From the NCBI RefSeq assembly GCF_039531165.1, contig NZ_BAAAPN010000057.1, positions 124,001 through 188,000 of the forward strand: DNA of 64,000 nucleotides, in the 5' to 3' direction. The notes beneath the pieces were generated by a model. The model was not told where the DNA came from and did not search any database. It saw only the letters and a list, made by a program, of their open reading frames with translations. This document shows, in pieces, positions 60,635 to 64,000 of this stretch (its first letter is position 1; each line of letters opens with the position of its first letter). A program made the translations under genes and the position numbers. Source of the stretch: Nostocoides_A vanveenii. Lineage in GTDB: Bacteria; Actinomycetota; Actinomycetes; Actinomycetales; Dermatophilaceae.

Positions 60635-62584
60635 GTGACGCGCGTGACCACCCCCCGGCCGCGCATCTGGCGAACCGACGACTGGGCGCTCGACGACCTG
60701 GTGGCCGCCAAAGCGTCGACCCGCGTGTCCGTCGTCATCCCCGCCCGCGACGAGCAGGACAGCGTCGCGGCCGTGGTGACCGGGATCGCCGGCGCCTGGT
60801 GCGGCCCTGGTGGCCTCGTCGACGAGATCGTCGTCATCGACAGCGACTCGCTCGACGCGACCGCCGAGCGCGCGCGAGCCGCAGGCGCAAAAGTCTTCTC
60901 GGCCAAGGATATTCGGCCCGAGTCTGGCCCGGCCGAGGGCAAGGGCGAGGCACTGTGGAAGGCCGCGCAGGTCGCGCGGGGTGACCTGCTGGTCTTCGTG
61001 GATGCCGACCTGGTCGAGTGGGGAGCGCACTTCGTTCCGGGCCTGGTGGGGCCACTGCTGACCGACCCGGGCGTGCATCTGGTCAAGGCTGTCTATGACC
61101 GCCCGATGCTCGGTGCCGACGGGCACGAGGCGGAGCCGGGGGGCCGGGTCACCGAGCTTGTCGCCCGCCCGCTGCTCGCCTTGCACTGGCCCGATCTCGC
61201 GCACATCGTGCAACCCCTCGCCGGGGAATGGGCGATCCGGCGGCGCACCTTCGCCGGGCTATCGGTGCCGATGGGATACGGCGTGGAGATCGCCGCTCTC
61301 ATTGATGTCGCCGAAGGCTTCGGGGCGCACTCGATCGCGCAGGTCGACCTGGGCCGGCGCACCCACCGCAACCGGCGGCACGACACGCTCGGCCCCATGG
61401 CGCTGCAGGTGCTGGCGGCTGCGGAGGTGCGGCTCGGCAGCCGCGAGGTGGCGCGGGAGCCGGCGCGGGTGGAGTTGCGGCAGTTCGACCTGGTGGCCGG
61501 CGGATTCGTGCCGCGTTCGCGCTTCCCGGTGGTGGGTGAGCGGCCGCCGATCGAGCCCGGCGCTGCCTCCCGGGCGCCGTCGGTTTTGGCCGGCTCGGAG
61601 CAGCCCCGCGACGTGCCGCGCTCCGGCGTCGCCGCGCTCGTTCGCGCGGACGCGGGCAAGGACGCAACCCTCGCCCCCGTCAACCGTGTGGCTTCCGCCG
61701 CACGATCTGAGGGCGCCGGGACGCGGCTGCGGTTGGGGCGGCATACGTATGACGCGGACGCACGGCTAGTGATGGCGATCGTCAACCGGACGCCGGATTC
61801 GTTCTACGACAAGGGATTGACGTGGGCGACGGACGCGGCCAAAGACCGGGTCGTGCAGGTCGTCGAGCAGGGCGCAGACATCGTGGACATCGGCGGGATC
61901 AAGGCTGCACCGGGGCACGAGATCGACGCGACCGAGGAGAAGCGGCGGGTCGTGGACTTCGTCGCCTGGGTGCGCGGGGAGTTCCCCGATCTGGTGATCA
62001 GTGTCGACACCTGGCGCTCGGAGGTCGCGCGCGCCGTGTGTGCGGTTGGCGCGGACCTGATCAACGACGCCTGGGGTGGCTACGACCCCCTGCTGCCTGA
62101 GGTGGCCGCCGAGTTCGGGTCGGCGCTCGTCTGCACGCACACCGGCGGGGTCACTCCGCGCACCCGGCCGTTCCGGATCGAGTATGACGACGTGGTCGCC
62201 GACATCGTCGAATCCCTTCTCACGCAGGCAAATCGGGCCGTGACCATGGGCGTCGACGTGGAGCGGATCATCATCGATCCGGCGCACGACTTCGGCAAGA
62301 ACACCTGGCATTCCCTGGCCGCGACCCGGCAGCTGGACCGGTTGGTCGCCACGGGGTGGCCGGTGCTCGTCTCGCTGTCCAACAAGGACTTCGTGGGGGA
62401 AACCCTGAACAAGCCCGTCGGCGAGCGGCTGATCGGCACCCTTGCGACCACGGCGATCTCGGGCTGGCTCGGCGCGCAGATCTATCGCGTGCACGAGGTG
62501 CCCGAGACGCGCCAGGTGCTCAACATGGTGAGCACCATTGCGGGGCAACGGCTTCCGTCGATCACGACCAGGGGCCTGCAATGA
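60635..62584 (+). CDS. fused glucosyl-3-phosphoglycerate synthase / dihydropteroate synthase-like protein
   Basis: A 649-residue two-domain protein. Residues about 1-300 are a GT-A glycosyltransferase of the GpgS type (SVVIPARDEQDSVAAVV, DADLVEWGAHFVPGLVGPLL, GEWAIRRR). A linker of about 70 residues follows. Residues about 370-640 are a FolP2-type domain (MAIVNRTPDSFYDKG, ADIVDIGGIKAAPG, NDAWGG). In M. tuberculosis gpgS and folP2 are adjacent, separate genes. GpgS makes glucosyl-3-phosphoglycerate for methylglucose lipopolysaccharide; the FolP2 role is unclear. The start could be GTG 60635 or 60644. Confidence 0.88.
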   Translation: MTRVTTPRPRIWRTDDWALDDLVAAKASTRVSVVIPARDEQDSVAAVVTGIAGAWCGPGGLVDEIVVIDSDSLDATAERARAAGAKVFSAKDIRPESGPAEGKGEALWKAAQVARGDLLVFVDADLVEWGAHFVPGLVGPLLTDPGVHLVKAVYDRPMLGADGHEAEPGGRVTELVARPLLALHWPDLAHIVQPLAGEWAIRRRTFAGLSVPMGYGVEIAALIDVAEGFGAHSIAQVDLGRRTHRNRRHDTLGPMALQVLAAAEVRLGSREVAREPARVELRQFDLVAGGFVPRSRFPVVGERPPIEPGAASRAPSVLAGSEQPRDVPRSGVAALVRADAGKDATLAPVNRVASAARSEGAGTRLRLGRHTYDADARLVMAIVNRTPDSFYDKGLTWATDAAKDRVVQVVEQGADIVDIGGIKAAPGHEIDATEEKRRVVDFVAWVRGEFPDLVISVDTWRSEVARAVCAVGADLINDAWGGYDPLLPEVAAEFGSALVCTHTGGVTPRTRPFRIEYDDVVADIVESLLTQANRAVTMGVDVERIIIDPAHDFGKNTWHSLAATRQLDRLVATGWPVLVSLSNKDFVGETLNKPVGERLIGTLATTAISGWLGAQIYRVHEVPETRQVLNMVSTIAGQRLPSITTRGLQ

Positions 62585-63354
62585 GTTCGGCGGCCGACGG
62601 CGGGGCCGGAGCGAAGGCCACCGGGCCGGTTGCGGACGCCCAAGGGGTTGGCCCCGCTCGGCCGGATGACCGGACTCGGCCGGTTGTGCCATGCGCGGTC
62701 GTGGCGCTGGTCGTCCCGTCCTCGCCAATGCAGTTGCCGGACTATGTCGGGCTCCAGGACCCCTTCGGTGCGATCCGGGAGCGGTGCGTGCGCGCACTCG
62801 CCGAAGTACTTCACGAGCGGCACGCCGACCGGGTCGCCATCGTCACCACCGCCGACCCCGCCGCCGGTCACACCCGTGAGCCGCTCGGCGTCCGCATCGG
62901 TCGCGAGCTGCTGGCCCGCGCGGGCTGGACGGGCGACGTCACGCCCGTCGCGGTGCCGATCGACGCGGATGGGGCGGCGATCGCGGAGGTCGTGCGCGGC
63001 ATACGGGGATGGGGCGACGGCATCCTCCTGCTGGTCGTCGCCGACGGGAGCGCCAAACGCACCGAGAAGGCGCCCGGGCACTTCGACGACCGGGCAGCCG
63101 CCGTTGATGCCGACGTGCTGCGGGCGCTCGCGGAAGGCGATACGGCGGCCCTCGCCGAGCTGGATCCGAGGCTGTGCCAAGAGCTTTGGCTCACCGGCCG
63201 GGCGGCATTTGCCGTCCTCGCGGGCGTGTTCAGTGATGTCCCAGCGGATTCGAGCCTGCTTTGGTCGGGCGACCCGTATGGCGTGCAATACGTCCTGGCC
63301 CGCTGGCAGGCTTCCACTCCCGCACCGGATGACGGACAGGCTTCTGCCCGATAG
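62581..63354 (+). CDS. class III extradiol dioxygenase-like protein
   Basis: A 257-residue protein. After a variable N-terminal 50 residues, VALVVPSSPMQLPDYVGLQD and IVTTADPAAGHTREPLG match the LigB/MEMO-like class III extradiol family, and DGILLLVVADGSAKRTEKAPG is the conserved central part with potential metal ligands. Homologues commonly sit next to folP2-like genes in actinobacteria. Enzymatic activity is unproven. It overlaps the upstream stop (ATGA). Confidence 0.72.
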   Translation: MSSAADGGAGAKATGPVADAQGVGPARPDDRTRPVVPCAVVALVVPSSPMQLPDYVGLQDPFGAIRERCVRALAEVLHERHADRVAIVTTADPAAGHTREPLGVRIGRELLARAGWTGDVTPVAVPIDADGAAIAEVVRGIRGWGDGILLLVVADGSAKRTEKAPGHFDDRAAAVDADVLRALAEGDTAALAELDPRLCQELWLTGRAAFAVLAGVFSDVPADSSLLWSGDPYGVQYVLARWQASTPAPDDGQASAR

Positions 63355-63361
63355 CGTTTGA

Positions 63362-63379
63362 GGTGACAGACCCGTCACC
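63362..63379. promoter_or_regulatory. dyad upstream of the flavohemoglobin gene
   Basis: GGTGAC-N6-GTCACC is a perfect dyad 19 bases before the GTG start and eight bases after the previous stop. It could be a nitric-oxide-responsive operator or a small terminator. Confidence 0.4.
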
Positions 63380-63397
63380 AGGGAAGGGGATCCCGCA

Positions 63398-64000
63398 GTG
63401 CAGTTGTCGCCCACCTCCGAAGCCATCGTCGCCGCCACGGCCGGCGTCGTCGCCGAACACGCCGAGGACATCACTCGAGCGTTCTATCCCGATATGTTCG
63501 CCGCGCACCCCGAGTTGATGCGCGTCTTCAACAAGGCCAATCAGGCCATCGGTGAGCAACCCAAGGCGCTCGCCGCGTCCGTCGTGGCGTATGCCGTGAA
63601 TCTCATCGACCCGCTAGCCCCGGACTTCACCCCCGTGCTGAATCGCATTGCGCACAAGCACGTTTCGCTCGGCATCTCGGCGCAGGAATACACCATCGTC
63701 GGCCGCCACCTGATGAAGGCGGTCGGGACCGTGCTCGGCGATGCCGTCACCCCTGAGGTTGCTGCCGCGTGGGACGAGGTCTATTGGCTGTTCGGGTGCG
63801 CCTTGATTGCGGAGGAGGCCAAGCTCTATGCGCTCGGTGGGACCGACCCGGCAAACCCGTGGCGCAAGTATCGCGTCGTCGAGCGTGAGGAGGAGAGCGA
63901 CGAGATCTTCTCGCTGCTCCTCGCGCCGGTCTCGGGAGACTCGCCCACGCACCGGACCGGGCAGTATGTCGCGCTCGGCGTCGACCTGCCCGGCGGCGAG
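63398..64000 (+). CDS. hmp: flavohemoglobin (nitric oxide dioxygenase), 3' end outside window
   Basis: The first 201 codons are visible and open to the edge. The globin domain (residues about 1-140) carries RVFNKANQAIGEQPKALA and the proximal His in RIAHKHVSLGI, then EYTIVGRHLM. The reductase FAD domain starts at about residue 150 with WRKYRVVEREEES and TGQYVALGVDLPGG. The family detoxifies nitric oxide using NADH, FAD and heme. GTG 63398 follows GGGAAGGGGA. The NAD domain is beyond the window. Confidence 0.92.
   Translation, partial: MQLSPTSEAIVAATAGVVAEHAEDITRAFYPDMFAAHPELMRVFNKANQAIGEQPKALAASVVAYAVNLIDPLAPDFTPVLNRIAHKHVSLGISAQEYTIVGRHLMKAVGTVLGDAVTPEVAAAWDEVYWLFGCALIAEEAKLYALGGTDPANPWRKYRVVEREEESDEIFSLLLAPVSGDSPTHRTGQYVALGVDLPGGE

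Noticed and set aside
640..63595. GGCATAC as an FtsK-orienting (KOPS-like) sequence
   Set aside because: The two orientations occur at similar numbers throughout the window, whereas such signals are strongly strand-biased.

Overview
High-GC DNA (roughly 69% G+C by eye) with actinobacterial gene content: GTG starts, four-base start/stop overlaps, DUF3073, DUF3151, a SigE-type sigma factor, a HelR-like RNA polymerase recycling ATPase, an F420-type oxidoreductase remnant, a fused glucosyl-3-phosphoglycerate synthase/dihydropteroate synthase-like gene, and an ArfABC operon. The gene mix fits the Intrasporangiaceae/Dermatophilaceae area (Janibacter or Tetrasphaera relatives), but that placement is inference. 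No rRNA, tRNA, CRISPR array, prophage or insertion sequence was seen.

Layout. 1-4.9 kb: end of a secreted peptidase, a polar amino-acid ABC transporter, a cysteine dioxygenase-like cupin. 5-9.5 kb: ppc and a badly decayed kinase/F420-oxidoreductase fusion gene. 9.5-15.1 kb: a small-molecule kinase, fba, DUF3151, an acetyltransferase, vapBC, purA. 15.2-22.6 kb: a decayed beta-propeller gene, MerR and GntR regulators with a membrane protein, a DUF402 protein, helR and a LuxR-type regulator. 22.6-23.3 kb: a repeat-rich spacer with palindromes, a perfect terminator hairpin and four 101-bp tandem repeats. 23.3-27.3 kb: purD-purC, a frameshifted SGNH hydrolase, a sterol-carrier-like protein. 27.4-30.6 kb: a five-gene electron-transfer operon (ferredoxin, NuoF-like, ferric-reductase-like membrane protein, ApbE, Ser/Thr-rich protein). 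30.8-33.7 kb: an oxidoreductase, an M1 peptidase, a small membrane protein. 33.9-38.5 kb: arfA-arfB-arfC, with ArfC enlarged to 1121 residues. 38.7-47.4 kb: purF, a frameshifted lipoprotein, a DUF6394/K+ channel pair, a MarR regulator facing a broken acetyltransferase, a broken amidase, purM. 47.5-54.2 kb: a lipoprotein, NCS1 permease with isochorismatase-like hydrolase, DUF3073, L,D-transpeptidase, SigE-type sigma factor with partner. 54.5-63.4 kb: a surface-glycan synthesis and export locus with divergent glycosyltransferase and gpgS-folP2 fusion genes. 63.4 kb to the end: 5' part of a flavohemoglobin.

How the genes work together. Five purine genes (purA, purD, purC, purF, purM) are scattered with DUF3073 and SCP-like genes that often accompany them in actinobacteria. 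The ApbE/ferric-reductase/NuoF/ferredoxin operon looks like a membrane electron-transfer module. The Arf operon is a predicted cell-envelope system. The 54-62 kb block would make and export a surface polysaccharide.

Two window-wide features stand out. The heptamer GGCATAC/GTATGCC occurs on both strands about ten times more often than base composition predicts, inside and outside genes. Several intergenic repeats recur, some starting exactly at a TAG stop codon. At least six genes carry frameshifts or nonsense codons; several of the indels lie at G/C runs, so sequencing error must be separated from real decay.
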